Source: Microbacterium oxydans
GTDB lineage: Bacteria > Actinomycetota > Actinomycetes > Actinomycetales > Microbacteriaceae
Length of the DNA stretch: 64,000 nucleotides
Assembly: GCF_000956525.1 (NCBI RefSeq)
Contig: NZ_JYIW01000026.1
Location: 992,001-1,056,000, forward strand
Reading direction: 5' to 3'
Shown: positions 1-8,204 of the stretch, in pieces
How positions within the stretch are numbered: the stretch's first letter is position 1
Layout: each line of letters begins with the position of its first letter
Made by a program: the position numbers and the translations under genes
The notes under the pieces: generated by a model
Told to the model about the DNA's origin: nothing
The model's input: only the letters and a program-made list of their open reading frames with translations
Database searches by the model: none

Positions 1-268
1 CGTCGAGCAGCTTCTCGGCGCCCGCGGCCTGCCTCGCGAGCACGACGACCGGCCAGCGCTTGGCCAGCTCGGCGAGCGGTCGGTACCACTGGCGCATCTG
101 GTACATGTTGACGGCGCCGTCGGCGAAGTACACCGCGATCTTGAAGTGCCCTTCAGGTGGCGGAGGCGTGTCCGTGAGCCGCCGGCGCACGCGCTGGACG
201 GCCGCTCTGGATGCCAGTGCGCGTTTCAGGAGACGGTATGCCTTCTTCGCGTCAGACAATGCACCCAT
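1..268 (-). CDS. Partial envelope-polymer protein, possibly CDP-glycerol glycerophosphotransferase family
   Basis: Only the first 89 codons are in the window; the gene runs off the left edge. The product begins MGALSDAKKAYRLLKRAL and continues through a basic segment into a hydrophobic strand (KIAVYFADGAVNMYQMRQWY, about residues 44-63). That kind of N-terminus precedes the catalytic domain in some actinobacterial CDP-glycerol glycerophosphotransferase-like proteins, and two such genes lie nearby, so a role in wall polymer or polysaccharide assembly is likely. No catalytic motif is visible in this fragment. The ATG at 268 is preceded by TACTCT, then GGAGGG, then the start, which fits a leaderless transcript divergent from the glycosyltransferase at 335. 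The family assignment is an inference. Confidence 0.6.
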   Translation of the reverse strand, partial: MGALSDAKKAYRLLKRALASRAAVQRVRRRLTDTPPPPEGHFKIAVYFADGAVNMYQMRQWYRPLAELAKRWPVVVLARQAAGAEKLLD

Positions 269-274
269 CCCTCC

Positions 275-280
275 AGAGTA
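275..280 (-). promoter_or_regulatory. -10 element of the gene starting at 268
   Basis: TACTCT lies exactly six bases (GGAGGG) before the ATG at 268, the position expected if transcription starts at the start codon. The spacer also resembles a ribosome binding site. Confidence 0.5.
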
Positions 281-322
281 CCGAGTCCATCGAAGTTCCA
301 GGCAGCGTCGGCGCCACCGTGA

Positions 323-328
323 CATGAT
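323..328 (+). promoter_or_regulatory. -10 element of the glycosyltransferase gene
   Basis: CATGAT ends six bases before the GTG at 335. The two most conserved -10 positions (A at 2, T at 6) are present. This supports the GTG start and a leaderless transcript. Confidence 0.45.
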
Positions 329-334
329 CGAGAG

Positions 335-1405
335 GTGCACGACAGTCAAGCCGCCGGAGCCGCGACAGGGGTCTCCTTCGTGATGCCGGTGCTGAACGAA
401 CGTGCATACCTCGAGCACGCTGTGGCGTCCGTTCTGGCCCAGGAACTCGACGGCCCGGCAGAGCTCGTGCTCGCTCTCGGCCCGTCCAGCGACGGCACCA
501 CCGAGCTCGCGCAGGAACTTGCGGCGACCGACGACAGGATCCGGCTCGTCGAGAACCCGGCCGCCCACATCCCGGTCGGGCTGAACGCCGCGATCCGCGC
601 CAGCCGTTACCCGACGATCGTCCGCGTCGACGCGCACTCCGAACTCTCCCCCGGGTACGCGGAACGGGCACTGCGCACGCTCGAGCGCACCGGTGCCGCC
701 AACGTCGGCGGCGTCATGCATGCCGAGGGCCGCGCTCCCTTCCAGAAGTCGGTCGCACGCCTGTACAACTCCCCCGTCGGCCTCGGCGGCGGGGCATATC
801 ACGGCGGCGCCCATGAGGGCGAAGCCGAGTCGGCGTATCTCGGCGTGATGCGCCGAGCGGTGCTCGAGGAGGTCGGCCTGTTCGACGAGTCGATCCGCCG
901 CGGTGAGGACTGGGAACTCAACCTGCGCCTCCGGCAGGCCGGGCATCTGGTGTGGTTCGATCCGAAGCTGTCGGTGACCTACTGGCCGCGCGAGAGCTGG
1001 CTGCGGCTGGCACGCCAGTTCCGGGCAACCGGTGCATGGCGCGGCGAGCTGGTGCGTCGCTTCGGACGTCGCAACGGCCTGCGGTTCTTCGCGCCGCCGG
1101 CGCTCGTCCTGCTGCTCGCCGTTGCCCTCGTGGTCGGCGTCCTGCAGGTGACCGGCGTATTGAGCGGGATCGCGTCGATCATCGCCTCTGTCGTCTACGC
1201 ACCGCTGGCACTGTACGTGCTGCTCGTGGTCGCGGTCGCACTCTCACCAGGCGGAGGCAGCATCCGGCAACGCCTATGGACCCTTGTGGTGCTGCCGACC
1301 ATGCACCTGTCCTGGGGCATCGGGTTCCTCGCTGGCGTCTTGCGAGGAGCGCACGACACCGTCGACGCATCCCGTCTCAGCACCCGCAACACACCGCTCC
1401 CCTGA
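335..1405 (+). CDS. Family 2 glycosyltransferase with C-terminal membrane segments
   Basis: A 356-residue GT-A fold glycosyltransferase that should move a sugar from a nucleotide-sugar donor at the inner face of the membrane. The N-terminal strand has FVMPVLNERAYL (about 15-26). A metal and nucleotide binding DxH-type motif, RVDAH, lies near 97-101, and RRGEDWELN (about 189-197) supplies the acidic pair typical of GT2 active sites. Three hydrophobic segments near 255-275, 280-300 and 313-335 anchor it. It is divergent from the partial gene at 1-268 and convergent with the CDP-glycerol transferase genes, which suggests a role in wall teichoic acid or capsule-like polymer synthesis. The sugar substrate cannot be told from sequence. 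GTG start chosen from the -10 spacing. Confidence 0.85.
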   Translation: MHDSQAAGAATGVSFVMPVLNERAYLEHAVASVLAQELDGPAELVLALGPSSDGTTELAQELAATDDRIRLVENPAAHIPVGLNAAIRASRYPTIVRVDAHSELSPGYAERALRTLERTGAANVGGVMHAEGRAPFQKSVARLYNSPVGLGGGAYHGGAHEGEAESAYLGVMRRAVLEEVGLFDESIRRGEDWELNLRLRQAGHLVWFDPKLSVTYWPRESWLRLARQFRATGAWRGELVRRFGRRNGLRFFAPPALVLLLAVALVVGVLQVTGVLSGIASIIASVVYAPLALYVLLVVAVALSPGGGSIRQRLWTLVVLPTMHLSWGIGFLAGVLRGAHDTVDASRLSTRNTPLP

Positions 1406-1421
1406 GCGGGGCGTCAGCGGA

Positions 1422-2858
1422 TCAGCGGGTGACGAACCCCTGATCGAGGATGCGGTCGACCACGCGCTCGGCAGCCCGACCGTCGTCTCGTGCGTTGAAC
1501 TGTGCACGCCAGGCGGCGTAGCGCGCTGCGTAGGCCGCTTCGGTGCCGCTGTCGGCCAGCGCCGCGGCCAGCTCGTCCTGCGAGTGCACGAGCGGTCCGG
1601 GGGCTCGCTCAGCGAGGTCGAAGTAGAACCCGCGCAGCTCGCCGCGATAGTGATCGAGATCCGGCACGAGGAAGTACATCGGTTTGCCGGTCACGCTGAA
1701 GTCGAACATCACCGAGGAATAGTCGGTGATGAGCGCATCGGCAGCCAGCAGCAGCTGCGCGGTCTCGGGGTAGCCGGTGACGTCGATCACCCTGGCGCCG
1801 GAGTGGTCGCGACCCTGCAGCAGCGTCCGCGAGTGCCCGCGCACCAACACCACGGCATCAGCCTGCGTCGCGAGCAGCTCCGCATCGACGAAGTCGACCA
1901 TCTCGCTGCGATCGTCGCGCCAAGTGGGCGCGTACAGCAGCACCCGCTCGCCCGCCTCGATGCCCAGCGCTGCGCGGATGACCGCGGGATCGCCGGTGGT
2001 GAGTGCATCGTTGCGAGGGTAGCCCTCGACCCAGATCGGACGGCCGAAGAACGCATATGCCTTCTTGAGGATGCGAGCCGAGTAGGGGTTCTGCGCGAGC
2101 AGTACGTCCCACCGCCTCGACTCCTTCACGACAGCGGCCATGCGCCTCGGATCGAAACCGGGCCGATGCAGCGCGAGCCGCTTCAGCGGAGTGCCGTGCC
2201 AGGTCTGCAGCACCTTCTGGCCCACCTTGCGGGCGAAGCGCCGGCGCAGCCAGTCATTGACCACGAGGAGTCGAGCGGCAGCGCGGGCTCGCCACCATTC
2301 GGGGCTGCCCTCGACGACCGCGATCGCACCGTCCGGCACCGGCACGGAAAGGTCGACGACGCTCCAGTAGCGCAGCACTGCAGGAGCTCGGGCAGCGAGC
2401 TCCCTGTCGATCGCCTGCGGGTTGCAGCCGACGCTGCGGCCGTAGAAGCTCTCGAAGAACACGGCGTTCTCGGTGCCGCCGACCTGCGCGACGTAGCGCT
2501 CCTCGAGCGTCGTCTGCCCTTCGATGCTCTCGTACACCGGGTCGACGGGTGCCGCGATCCGCACCTGTGTGCCGTCCACAGCGATGCGCACCCCGGGGAG
2601 CACGGTCGGCGCGATGTCGATCTCGCCGAGGTCTGCGCCGTCGATCGCGAGCTCGTAGTCGCCGGTCGGGAGCGGCAGGACTGGTCCGCCCCACCGCGAG
2701 GCCTCGAGCGGGAACGTCACCTTCCAGGTCTTGCCGCCGCCGGTGATGCGGCCTTCGACCCGAGCGCGCGGCCCGACCAGCTGGGCATTCGCGGGACGCG
2801 GCCCGGTGCCTGCGATGATCAGCGTCGCTGCCGCATCATCGATCCGGGCCGTTGTCAT
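1422..2858 (-). CDS. CDP-glycerol glycerophosphotransferase family protein (first of two)
   Basis: A 478-residue protein of the TagB/TagF family (Glyphos_transf), which adds glycerol phosphate or a similar polyol phosphate from a CDP-activated donor to a teichoic acid-like chain on the cytoplasmic face. The catalytic half shows QTWHGTPLKRL (about 218-228), GYPRND (about 279-284), LLYAPTWRD (about 307-315) and ITDYSSVMFDF (about 377-387), all family hallmarks. Residues 1-130 form a beta-rich N-terminal domain without those motifs. Its ATG overlaps the TGA of the upstream paralogue (positions 2855-2858, ATGA), so the two are translationally coupled. The two proteins share motifs but differ clearly in their N-terminal parts, so they are probably not redundant. 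The donor substrate is unknown. Confidence 0.87.
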   Translation of the reverse strand: MTTARIDDAAATLIIAGTGPRPANAQLVGPRARVEGRITGGGKTWKVTFPLEASRWGGPVLPLPTGDYELAIDGADLGEIDIAPTVLPGVRIAVDGTQVRIAAPVDPVYESIEGQTTLEERYVAQVGGTENAVFFESFYGRSVGCNPQAIDRELAARAPAVLRYWSVVDLSVPVPDGAIAVVEGSPEWWRARAAARLLVVNDWLRRRFARKVGQKVLQTWHGTPLKRLALHRPGFDPRRMAAVVKESRRWDVLLAQNPYSARILKKAYAFFGRPIWVEGYPRNDALTTGDPAVIRAALGIEAGERVLLYAPTWRDDRSEMVDFVDAELLATQADAVVLVRGHSRTLLQGRDHSGARVIDVTGYPETAQLLLAADALITDYSSVMFDFSVTGKPMYFLVPDLDHYRGELRGFYFDLAERAPGPLVHSQDELAAALADSGTEAAYAARYAAWRAQFNARDDGRAAERVVDRILDQGFVTR

Positions 2859-4108
2859 GCTGCTCCCTTCGGCGCGGGGACGCCCCGCGCGCGGATTGCC
2901 TGATACACCCGTCGGGTGTTGCGTCCATCGCGGTACGCATGCATCTCTGCGCTGAGCGTATCGGACCGCTTGGACCGCTCGGCGAACACCGCCTCATCGG
3001 ACAGCACCTCGTCGAGCTGCCGCAGGAGCGCGTTCCAATCGGATGCCACGTCGGCGCCGGCGACATCCTCGAAGCGCCCGTAGAAGCCGCGGGTGCCGGC
3101 GTATTCGACGGCGTCGGGCGCCAGGTAGAGCACTGGCATGCTCAGCAGCCCGACGTCGTATGCGAGTGAGGAGTAGTCGGTCACGAGCACGTCGATGGCC
3201 GGGAGCACCGGGGTGACGTCGGGCAGCAGGCCTGCACCGAGCATCCGCACCCGTCGGCTCGGCACGCTCGGTGTGTAACCACCCTCGCCGAGCGGGTGCG
3301 ACCGCACCAGCAGGATCGCGTCGTTCGCCTCGAGGACGCGGATGATCTCGACCCACTCGGCAGCGGACGGCACTGCCGGATCGTCGGCGCCGTCCCGCCA
3401 GGTCGGGGCGTACAGGATGGTGCGCGAAGACGACGGCAACCCGCCGACCGCATCGCCGAGCACGGATGCGGCGCGAGCACGGCGTTCCGCCGGGGGACCA
3501 TGCGAGAGCACGTCGACGCGCGGTTCCCCCGTCACGATGACACGGCCGTCCGGGAGGCTGAACGCTGACTCCAGCCGGCCCCGCGAGCGATGCGAGGCGG
3601 CAGGGAGCACGCGGATCCGCTGGGCGGCACCGCGATACAGGAATCCGATCGCCTTCCGCAGGATGGCAGCACCGGGGACCGCCGGCACCTGCGTGGTCGC
3701 CGGCGAGTCCAGGCCGATCCGCTTGAGCGGGATGCCGTGCCAGAGCTGCACGAGGAAGGCGCCGGAGTTCGCGTAGCGGTTCACATCGCCCAAGCCGTGC
3801 GTCACGACCAGCACCCCCGCGCGCGCGGTCGCCCACCAGCCCCGCAGACCGTTCTTGGGGACCGTGCGGATGCCGAGCGCGGCCGCATCTCGGTCCTCGC
3901 GCTCGGAGGACGTCAACCAGAGGGTGCGGTGACCCGCCTCGGCAGCCACCCTCTGCAACGCGAGGGCACCGTCGCCGATGCCGGCGCCGCAGCCGAAGAC
4001 CCAGGTGGCCCCTCGGGGTACGAAGACGGTGCCGATGCGCCCGATCGCATACAGCGGTATCCGGAGCAGCTTGGCCGCATTGCCGGAGCCGAAAGAGAAG
4101 GACGCCAC
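2855..4108 (-). CDS. CDP-glycerol glycerophosphotransferase family protein (second of two)
   Basis: A 417-residue TagB/TagF-family transferase, first gene of a two-gene operon. Family motifs are VQLWHGIPLKRIGL (about 120-133), GEPRVDV (about 194-200), ILYAPTWRDG (about 231-240) and LVTDYSSLAYDVG (about 308-320). It lacks the extra beta-rich N-terminal domain of its downstream partner. The GTG at 4108 is preceded by TAGGCT with a six-base spacer, so the transcript is probably leaderless. The start codon and the first codons lie in the 3' arm of a large hairpin that also serves as the htrA terminator (4097-4139), an unusual arrangement. It likely acts in polyol-phosphate polymer synthesis with its neighbours; the exact substrate is not determinable. 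Confidence 0.87.
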   Translation of the reverse strand: MASFSFGSGNAAKLLRIPLYAIGRIGTVFVPRGATWVFGCGAGIGDGALALQRVAAEAGHRTLWLTSSEREDRDAAALGIRTVPKNGLRGWWATARAGVLVVTHGLGDVNRYANSGAFLVQLWHGIPLKRIGLDSPATTQVPAVPGAAILRKAIGFLYRGAAQRIRVLPAASHRSRGRLESAFSLPDGRVIVTGEPRVDVLSHGPPAERRARAASVLGDAVGGLPSSSRTILYAPTWRDGADDPAVPSAAEWVEIIRVLEANDAILLVRSHPLGEGGYTPSVPSRRVRMLGAGLLPDVTPVLPAIDVLVTDYSSLAYDVGLLSMPVLYLAPDAVEYAGTRGFYGRFEDVAGADVASDWNALLRQLDEVLSDEAVFAERSKRSDTLSAEMHAYRDGRNTRRVYQAIRARGVPAPKGAA

Positions 4109-4139
4109 TCCGCGAGCCTATCGCGGGGTGGCGTCCTTC
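4097..4139 (-). terminator. htrA terminator hairpin overlapping the promoter and start of the next gene
   Basis: GAAGGACGCCAC (4097-4108), a T·G pair, CCGCGA, loop GCCTA (4116-4120), then TCGCGG and GTGGCGTCCTTC (to 4139): about 19 paired positions. On the minus strand it follows the htrA stop by 24 bases and is followed by a T-rich stretch. The loop plus one stem base is the -10 TAGGCT of the downstream gene, and the 3' arm contains its GTG start. Confidence 0.75.
4115..4120 (-). promoter_or_regulatory. -10 element TAGGCT of the second CDP-glycerol transferase gene
   Basis: Six bases separate TAGGCT from the GTG at 4108, leaderless geometry. It sits in the loop of the htrA terminator. Confidence 0.55.
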
Positions 4140-4163
4140 ACTGTGCGAGCGGGTCGGTTCGGC

Positions 4164-5774
4164 TCAGCCGCCGAGTGTGCCCAGCGTCACGTCGGTCTTG
4201 TACTCCTTGCCACCTCGGTTGTAGGTCACGGTCGCATCGCTGCCGGCGGCCGCGGCTCGCACCTGGGCGGTGAGGTCGCTGGCGCTGGTGATCGGCACGC
4301 CGTTGAAGGCCGTGACGATGTCGTCGGCCTTGAGACCACCGCCGGCAGCAGCACCGCCGGCGCTGACCTCGGCGATGTACGCCCCGGCGACATCTGCGTT
4401 CTCCACGGAGGACGCGTCACGCACCGAAGCTCCCAGGAGTCCGTGCGTCGCGGTTCCGTCGGCGATGATCTCCTTCGACACGCGCTGCGCGACGTTCGAA
4501 GGGATCGAGAAGCCGAGTCCGATCGAACCGCCCTGCTCGGAGTCGCCCGAGCTGGCGATCGCCACGTTGATGCCGATCAGCTCGCCCTTGCTGTTGACGA
4601 GCGCACCGCCGGAGTTGCCGTGGTTGATCGCCGCGTCGGTCTGGATGACCGCGATGGAGATCGAGTCGGAGGTCGACTGCGCACCGGATCCGGGAAGGTC
4701 GAACTGGAACGGTCCCTGCTGTCCGTCCTGGGGCGCCTGCTCCTGCGGGGCCTCCTCGGAGGACGAGTCGGGCGCTGCAGAGGAGGCGATCTGGATGCTG
4801 CGGTTCAACGCGCTGACGATGCCCGTCGTCACAGAGTTCGCGAGCCCGAGCGGAGCGCCCAGTGCCACTGCGGTGTCACCGACGTTGAGCTTCGAAGAAT
4901 CGGCGAATTCGATCGGGGTGAGCCCCTTGGCATCGGTCAGCTTGATGACTGCGAGGTCGTACACCGGGTCGGTCCCGACGACTGTGGCGTTGTAGATGCG
5001 GCCATCGGAGGCCGTGACGCGGATCGTCGGGTCGGCGACCGCGCCGCCGAGCGTGACGACGTGCGTGTTGGTGAGCACGTAGCCGTCTTCGCTGATGATC
5101 ACGCCCGAGCCGCTGCCGGCCTCGCTCGAACCCGAGACCTCGATCGTGACGACCGACGGCAGCGCCTTGGAGGCCACTGCGGTGGTCTCGTTGACCGAGC
5201 CCGGGTTGTTCACGGTGACCGTCTGGGGTCCTTCCGCGACACCGGTCGACGGCGTGTTGCCGACCGCGGTCCAGATCGCACCGCCGCCGAAGCCTGCGAC
5301 ACCGCCGACGAGCGCGGCCGCGACCACGAGGGCGGCGATCTTGACGCCGCCGCGGGGCTTGGCGCCCTTGACCTTCGTCGTGCCATCAGCACCGGCATCC
5401 GTGCCCGACGGTGCGCCGAGCGGCATCGTGGTGCCGTACGGCAGCGTCGGCTGCGTGGGCGAGGCGGTGTGGATACCGAACGCTGCGCCACCGGCGGATG
5501 CCGTCGGAGCGATGCTCGGCTGGTGGGCGGGCGCCGCAGGGGCCTGCGCCGCGATGCCGGGGGCCGGCGACGCGATGCCAGGGGCCGGCGACGCGATGCC
5601 AGGGGCCGGCGACGCGAACGTCTGCGGAACCTCGTGACCGGCCGGGGCCGCCGGGGTGGCGGGAGCGACAGGGGTGTTGTCGGCGGCCGCGTTCGGAGCC
5701 GCATCGGCGGTCCCTGCTGCCTCGGTGGACGGCACGTCGGGTGCCGAGTGGTCGTGGGTGTTGTCTTCGTTCAT
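4164..5774 (-). CDS. HtrA/DegP-type membrane-anchored serine protease with PDZ domain
   Basis: A 536-residue envelope quality-control protease. Order of parts: a proline/alanine-rich cytoplasmic region (1-140), one membrane segment (about 145-165), a trypsin-like domain facing outward with the catalytic triad His238 (TNTHVV), Asp273 (YDLAVIK) and Ser388 (GNSGGALV), and a C-terminal PDZ domain (about 445-530) that should bind exposed C-termini. A Gln/Ser-rich insertion at about 332-370 lies in the protease domain. The start is the ATG at 5774 because GAAGGAG sits at the right distance upstream; an ATG 18 bases earlier would contain that ribosome binding site. Residues 55-75 are three near-identical seven-residue units encoded by a 21-base tandem repeat. 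Confidence 0.92.
   Translation of the reverse strand: MNEDNTHDHSAPDVPSTEAAGTADAAPNAAADNTPVAPATPAAPAGHEVPQTFASPAPGIASPAPGIASPAPGIAAQAPAAPAHQPSIAPTASAGGAAFGIHTASPTQPTLPYGTTMPLGAPSGTDAGADGTTKVKGAKPRGGVKIAALVVAAALVGGVAGFGGGAIWTAVGNTPSTGVAEGPQTVTVNNPGSVNETTAVASKALPSVVTIEVSGSSEAGSGSGVIISEDGYVLTNTHVVTLGGAVADPTIRVTASDGRIYNATVVGTDPVYDLAVIKLTDAKGLTPIEFADSSKLNVGDTAVALGAPLGLANSVTTGIVSALNRSIQIASSAAPDSSSEEAPQEQAPQDGQQGPFQFDLPGSGAQSTSDSISIAVIQTDAAINHGNSGGALVNSKGELIGINVAIASSGDSEQGGSIGLGFSIPSNVAQRVSKEIIADGTATHGLLGASVRDASSVENADVAGAYIAEVSAGGAAAGGGLKADDIVTAFNGVPITSASDLTAQVRAAAAGSDATVTYNRGGKEYKTDVTLGTLGG
5551..5613. repeat. Three-copy 21-base tandem repeat inside htrA
   Basis: Three head-to-tail copies of a 21-base unit, differing only at one position in the first copy (G versus A). 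They encode repeated SPAPGIA units in the cytoplasmic Pro/Ala-rich region and keep the frame, so copy number could vary without breaking the gene. Confidence 0.9.
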
Positions 5775-5872
5775 GGTGTGCTCCTTCAACAACGCCCCTT
5801 CAGAATGCCGCCCATGTCTGTGCGTTTCGTATGGCGAAGGTGAGTTTCAGCTATGGCCTTAGCCTGTTCTTC

Positions 5873-7075
5873 ATGAGTGTCATTCCCGGTGCATGGCGAC
5901 GAACGGCAGCGGGTGCGGGTCTGCTCTCTCCCGAAGGAGCGGTCGCCCCCACCATCTTCGCAGAGATGTCCGCTGCAGCGGCGAGAACCGGGGCGATCAA
6001 CCTCGGTCAGGGATTCCCCGATGAGGACGGCCCCGCCGCCGTGCTCGAGGCAGCTCGCGATGCGATCTCGAACGGCGCCAATCAGTACCCGCCGGGGCGT
6101 GGCATCCCCGATCTTCTCGCGGCGATCAGCGAGCATCAGCGACGCTTCTACGGCCTCGAGGTCGACCCGGCGACCGAGGTGATCGTGGCCGCCGGCGCGA
6201 CCGAGGCGCTCACCGCGACCCTGCTCGCCCTCATCGACGGCCCGGATGACGAGGTCGTGGTGTTCGAGCCCTACTACGACTCCTATGCCGCGGCGGTCGC
6301 CCTCGCCGGGGCGCGGCTGCGCACCGTGCCGTTGCGCGCTCCGGACTTCCAGCCCGATCTCGACCAGCTGGCCGCGACCGTCACCGACCGCACTCGCATC
6401 ATCCTCGTGAACGATCCCCACAATCCGACCGGCGCGGTGTTCGACCGTCGTGTGCTCGAGGAGGTCGTGCGGCTCGCCGAACGGCACGATGCCGTGATCG
6501 TGACCGACGAGGTCTACGAGCATCTGGCCTTCACCGGCCCGCACACGCCGATCGCCACCCTCCCCGGCGCCGCGGAGCGCACACTGACCATCTCCTCTGC
6601 CGGCAAGACCTTCTCGGCGACCGGGTGGAAGATCGGCTGGGTGCATGGCCCTGCGGCGCTGATCACCGCGGTCCTGACCGTGAAGCAGTACCTCACGTAT
6701 GTGAACGGCTCGCCCTTCCAGCCGGCGGTGGCGGTCGGACTCCGACTCGACGACGCCTACTTCACGGAGGCGGCCGCCACCCTCGCGCACAAGCACGAGA
6801 TTCTCGGCGCAGGGCTGCGCTCGGCCGGGTTCACGGTGCAGGCGCCGCAGGGCGGCTACTTCACGGTCGCGGATGCCACGGCACTCGGCGGCGCGGATGC
6901 GGCCGCGTTCTGCCGCGGGCTGCCCGAACGCGCCGGGGTCGTCGCGATTCCGCTGACCGCGTTCGTCTCGGCGGAGCACCGCGGATCGTATGCAGGGCTC
7001 GTGCGGTTCGCCGCCTGCAAGCGCGCCGAGGTGCTCGAGGAGGCAGCAGCGCGCCTGGTGGCCTCGGCGCGCTGA
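5873..7075 (+). CDS. PLP-dependent class I/II aminotransferase
   Basis: A 400-residue fold-type I aminotransferase of the kynurenine aminotransferase/methionine-oxo-acid transaminase group; succinyl-DAP aminotransferase-like members also belong here. Features: NLGQGFPD (about 43-50) at the substrate-binding start, NQYPPGRG (about 70-77), DPHNPTGAV (about 182-190), DEVYEHL (about 212-218), the PLP lysine in SSAGKTFS (Lys245), and the carboxylate-binding Arg in GLVRFA near the C-terminus. The ATG at 5873 gives the usual family length; TAGCCT lies seven bases upstream. An in-frame ATG at 5831 would add 14 residues unlike the family. A separate DapC candidate is at 48633, so this one more likely serves general amino acid or oxo-acid metabolism. 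It ends four bases from the convergent amidohydrolase gene. Confidence 0.88.
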   Translation: MSVIPGAWRRTAAGAGLLSPEGAVAPTIFAEMSAAAARTGAINLGQGFPDEDGPAAVLEAARDAISNGANQYPPGRGIPDLLAAISEHQRRFYGLEVDPATEVIVAAGATEALTATLLALIDGPDDEVVVFEPYYDSYAAAVALAGARLRTVPLRAPDFQPDLDQLAATVTDRTRIILVNDPHNPTGAVFDRRVLEEVVRLAERHDAVIVTDEVYEHLAFTGPHTPIATLPGAAERTLTISSAGKTFSATGWKIGWVHGPAALITAVLTVKQYLTYVNGSPFQPAVAVGLRLDDAYFTEAAATLAHKHEILGAGLRSAGFTVQAPQGGYFTVADATALGGADAAAFCRGLPERAGVVAIPLTAFVSAEHRGSYAGLVRFAACKRAEVLEEAAARLVASAR

Positions 7076-7079
7076 GCCG

Positions 7080-7889
7080 TCACGCGGGGACGACGCGGTA
7101 TCGCCGCACCCGCAGCGACGGGTTGGTGGCGCGCACGCGGTCGATCGCCGCGCGCTCCACGACCGCGATCGCAATGCCCTCCGCGGTGCCGGCGCCGGCC
7201 AGCACGACCCCCTGCGGATCGACGATCTGCGAGTGCCCCACACCGATCGGCGTCGGATGATCGGAGGCGACGACGTAGGCGGTGTTCTCGATCGCGCGCG
7301 CCGCGAGGAGCGTCGTCCAGTGATGCTCTTTCAGCGGGCCCCTGACCCATTCGGCAGGCACGACCAGCGCATCGGCACCGGCATCGATCAGTGTGCGTGC
7401 GACCTCGGGGAAGCGAAGGTCGTAACAGGTCATCAGACCGAAGCGGAGACCGGCGAGCTCGAAGGTCGAAGCCTCGCCGAGCTCCCCCGGCTCCACCCAG
7501 TCGGACTCCGTCTGGCCGAACGCGTCGTACAGGTGCTGCTTGCGATAGGTCGCGAGCAGGCCGTCGCCGCGCACGGCGACGATCGTGTTGCGGACGCGCT
7601 CACCATCGGATGCCCGTTCGGCGAGGCCCGCGACGATCACCACCGCGTACTCGGCCGCGAGTGCGGTGAGCGCCTCGACGAATTCGCCGTCCACCGCCTC
7701 CGCGTTCTCGGCGAGGGTGTCGTCCATCGGGTCCACGAAGTAGCTGGAGTACTCGGGGAACACGACCAGGCGCGCTCCCCGTGCGGCGGCATCTGCGGTC
7801 AGCGTCGCGATCCGCTCGAGGTTTCCGGATCGGGATGCCGCGGGCGCGAACTGGCAGACGGCGACGGGGACGGCGGCTGACTCGGTCAT
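7080..7889 (-). CDS. Nitrilase-superfamily carbon-nitrogen hydrolase
   Basis: A 269-residue C-N hydrolase that should cleave an amide or omega-amide via a thioester. The Glu-Lys-Cys triad is visible: Glu in VVFPEYSSYF, Lys in YRKQHLYDAF, and Cys in LMTCYDLRFPEV. The sequence resembles the Nit/omega-amidase branch more than true nitrilases. The start is the ATG at 7889, with GGAGGATGAGGAT just upstream. The open frame continues further upstream only because it reads the antisense of the adjacent initiator tRNA. It is convergent with the aminotransferase at 5873. Some omega-amidases work with transaminases that use glutamine or asparagine, so a functional link to that neighbour is possible but unproven. 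Confidence 0.87.
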   Translation of the reverse strand: MTESAAVPVAVCQFAPAASRSGNLERIATLTADAAARGARLVVFPEYSSYFVDPMDDTLAENAEAVDGEFVEALTALAAEYAVVIVAGLAERASDGERVRNTIVAVRGDGLLATYRKQHLYDAFGQTESDWVEPGELGEASTFELAGLRFGLMTCYDLRFPEVARTLIDAGADALVVPAEWVRGPLKEHHWTTLLAARAIENTAYVVASDHPTPIGVGHSQIVDPQGVVLAGAGTAEGIAIAVVERAAIDRVRATNPSLRVRRYRVVPA

Positions 7890-7995
7890 ATCCTCATCCT
7901 CCCCTATCGCCACGCAACCCCGACACTCCCGGGGTGGCGTGGGAGCGGCCTCGATTCGCCGACCCTCGGAATCCGTGATAAGTTTCTTCTTGTGC

Positions 7996-8069
7996 CGCGG
8001 GGTGGAGCAGTTCGGTAGCTCGCCGGGCTCATAACCCGGAGGTCGCAGGTTCAAATCCTGTCCCCGCAA
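7996..8069 (+). tRNA. Initiator tRNA-fMet (CAU)
   Basis: A 74-base cloverleaf: acceptor CGCGGGG with CCCCGCA, D-arm GAGC/GCTC, anticodon stem CCGGG/CCCGG with three G:C pairs around loop CTCATAA (CAU at 8030-8032), and T-arm GCAGG-TTCAAAT-CCTGT. The C1 by A72 mismatch and the GGG/CCC anticodon stem are initiator hallmarks. CCA is not encoded (CAA follows the discriminator A). A strong terminator follows directly. Confidence 0.97.
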
Positions 8070-8074
8070 CAAAT

Positions 8075-8119
8075 GAAAGGCCCTCTGGCCGGGAGAAATC
8101 CCAGGCCGGAGGGCCTTTC
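8075..8119 (+). terminator. Intrinsic terminator after the initiator tRNA
   Basis: GAAAGGCCCTC (8075-8085) pairs with GAGGGCCTTTC (8109-8119), with an inner TGGCC/GGCC extension, starting six bases after the tRNA. Confidence 0.85.
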
Positions 8120-8204
8120 GCCTTTCCCGGTGTCATGCCTGAAACCCGCGGACAGCGCCAGACGTCCCGCCAAGAAGCTCTGCGTCGGTCTGCGAAGGCC
8201 GACT

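Noticed and set aside
5551..5613. Possible CRISPR-like repeats
   Set aside because: Head-to-tail, in-frame, without spacers; simple coding repeat. No CRISPR array or cas gene is visible in the window.
7890..8072. N-terminal extension of the amidohydrolase frame
   Set aside because: It reads the antisense of the initiator tRNA and its flank; the ATG at 7889 has a ribosome binding site.
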